From Veillonella sp. T11011-6 (GTDB taxonomy: Bacteria > Bacillota > Negativicutes > Veillonellales > Veillonellaceae): a DNA stretch of 64,000 nucleotides. Position numbers and translations under genes: made by a program. Numbering within the stretch: the stretch's first letter is position 1; each line of letters begins with the position of its first letter. A model generated the notes under the pieces. The model worked only from the letters and a program-made list of their open reading frames with translations, did not search any database and was not told the origin of the DNA. The stretch is taken from contig NZ_PPCW01000005.1 in NCBI RefSeq assembly GCF_002959755.1, positions 62,001 to 126,000 on the forward strand. The letters are read 5' to 3'. This document shows, in pieces, positions 62,766 to 64,000 of the stretch.

Positions 62766-64000
62766 ATGATTAGAATAATAAATCTCCGCGTGGCCGTGAC
62801 GGTCAAGTCGGATATTAAAGAGATTGTAGAAAAGAAGTATCCCCAGTTACGTGGTGCCATTGAAACAATTCATGTTGTGCGACGCGCTGTAGATGCTCGT
62901 AAAAAACCTAATATTGTATTTGTATATACCTTGTTCGTTGAGGTTCAAAAAGAAGCTCAAATTATGAAAAAACTAGGTAAACAAAAGGATGTATCTGTGT
63001 TCACGCCAGAAGATCCGGAACCTATTGTCTATGGTAATGTGCTTTTAGCACATCGTCCTGTAGTGATGGGATTTGGGCCGGCAGGTATGCTTGCAGCATT
63101 CTACCTAGCTCGTGAAGGATATCATCCAATCGTTCTTGAACGAGGTCAAGACGTTGATACTCGTAGCCAAGATGTAGAAACATTTTGGAAAGAAGGGGTC
63201 TTTAAGCCTGAATCCAATGTACAATTTGGCGAAGGCGGTGCAGGTACCTTCTCAGATGGTAAATTGACAACTCGCGTTACACATCCTAGATTGCACGAAA
63301 TCTCTAAATACTTTGTAGAATTTGGTGCGCCTGAAGAAATCTTATATAAACATAAACCTCACGTAGGTACAGATAAGTTGCGTACCATGGTAAAAGCTAT
63401 GCGTGAACGCATCATTGAGTGGGGCGGTGAAGTTCGCTTTGGCGCCAAAGTAACTGATTTGTTCATTGAAAATGATCGTATCGTTGGTGTTGAAGTTAAT
63501 GGCAACGGGCGAATCGATACGACGGTTGTGCTTTCTGGTGTAGGCCATAGTGCACGTGATACGTATGAAATGCTACATAAACGCAATGTAGAAATGACAG
63601 CAAAACCATTTGCTATTGGTGTTCGTATAGAGCATGATCAAGCTGTTATCGACGAGTCCCAATATGGTGTAGAACCTTCCAGCTTGGGCCTTGGTGCCGC
63701 AGAATACTCCCTTGTGTATCACGATAAAGAAACAGGCCGTACTGCGTATAGCTTCTGTATGTGCCCAGGTGGTCAAGTTGTGGCCTCTGCATCCGAAAAT
63801 GGGGGCGTTGTTGTGAATGGCATGAGCTTATATGCTCGTGATAGCGGTGTTGCGAACAGTGCTATCGTAGTTAACGTAGGCCCAGAAGATTTCGGTAATC
63901 ATCCTCTGGATGGTGTAGCATTCCAACGTGAATGGGAGCGCAAAGCTTATGAATTAGGTGGCTCTAACTTCCATGCACCAGCACAAACAGTAGGTCAATT
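62766..64000 (+). CDS. FAD-dependent oxidoreductase (COG2509 type), cut by window end
   Basis: About 411 residues are visible, starting at ATG 62766 (MIRIINLRVAV). A short N-terminal domain is followed by the dinucleotide motif VVMGFGPAGMLAAFYLA and ERGQDVDTRSQDVE, then NVQFGEGGAGTFSDGKLTTRV, typical of the COG2509/HI0933-like flavoproteins with a GxxFSDGK segment. The product is a FAD-dependent dehydrogenase of unknown substrate. The ribosome site is weak. The C-terminus lies beyond the window. Confidence 0.82.
   Translation, partial: MIRIINLRVAVTVKSDIKEIVEKKYPQLRGAIETIHVVRRAVDARKKPNIVFVYTLFVEVQKEAQIMKKLGKQKDVSVFTPEDPEPIVYGNVLLAHRPVVMGFGPAGMLAAFYLAREGYHPIVLERGQDVDTRSQDVETFWKEGVFKPESNVQFGEGGAGTFSDGKLTTRVTHPRLHEISKYFVEFGAPEEILYKHKPHVGTDKLRTMVKAMRERIIEWGGEVRFGAKVTDLFIENDRIVGVEVNGNGRIDTTVVLSGVGHSARDTYEMLHKRNVEMTAKPFAIGVRIEHDQAVIDESQYGVEPSSLGLGAAEYSLVYHDKETGRTAYSFCMCPGGQVVASASENGGVVVNGMSLYARDSGVANSAIVVNVGPEDFGNHPLDGVAFQREWERKAYELGGSNFHAPAQTVGQ

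Overview
The window is low-GC DNA from a strict or facultative anaerobe. The gene set points to a diderm Firmicute of the class Negativicutes, most likely Veillonella or a close relative: an anaerobic C4-dicarboxylate transporter, pyruvate formate-lyase, a selenium-type molybdenum hydroxylase cluster, CdaA/CdaR, and exported PepSY proteins. This is inferred from gene content and protein style, not from a database match. No rRNA, tRNA or CRISPR array was seen.

Layout. 1-2011: the end of bioD, then bioA (biotin synthesis). 2228-3568: DcuA/B-type carrier. 3669-6843: zinc uptake locus, znuC-znuB-zur leftward and znuA divergent, with a near-consensus promoter followed by a three-copy repeat. 7016-11306: a class III-like Fic AMP-transferase followed by five small multi-pass membrane proteins, at least two of them clear paralogues. 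11366-12102: an IS200-like element. 12133-13035: FliB-like cysteine-cluster protein. 13194-15778: two PepSY-type exported proteins, the second broken by two frameshifts and followed by a large structured untranslated region. 15909-18271: alanine racemase and a D-2-hydroxyacid dehydrogenase. 18485-21706: pyruvate formate-lyase in which the glycyl-radical domain is a separate gene, plus its activase. 22082-25676: EamA permease and the metNIQ methionine importer. 25800-29371: a heterodimeric ABC exporter. 29593-32283: DASS anion transporter, PACE-type efflux protein, and a small membrane protein. 32436-37333: methionine/cysteine genes (trans-sulfuration enzyme, PatB-type lyase, MetA, MetY). 37609-38434: a third PepSY protein with another structured 3' region. 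38770-39336: bioY. 39512-42730: a putative metal-handling operon (CobW GTPase, a GTPase-permease fusion, a DUF1980-type protein). 43157-48213: pepD, pncB-nadE, asparaginase. About 48384-49108: a second IS200-like element. 49126-53675: cbiZ, mscS, dacF, yfbR, queG. 53827-60712: an eight-gene molybdenum hydroxylase operon with yqeB and yqeC, the published markers of selenium-dependent molybdenum hydroxylases. 60843-62572: cdaA-cdaR (c-di-AMP). 62766-end: a partial FAD-dependent oxidoreductase.

How the genes work together. MetA carries Glu111, the acetyl-CoA type, which fits the downstream O-acetylhomoserine sulfhydrylase MetY. MetNIQ imports methionine. Biotin synthesis (bioDA) and uptake (bioY) are both present. 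CbiZ (corrinoid salvage) and QueG (a cobalamin-dependent enzyme) both touch B12 metabolism. Zinc handling is seen in znuABC/zur and possibly in the CobW operon.

Most unusual points: (1) both IS200-like elements have a stem that buries the transposase ribosome binding site, and a multi-hairpin 3' region whose stems differ in sequence while loops and linkers are kept; (2) two PepSY genes are followed by long AC-rich, multi-hairpin 3' regions sharing a 15-nt word; (3) pyruvate formate-lyase is encoded in two parts; (4) XdhC is split with its domains in reversed order; (5) a GTPase is fused to a permease.
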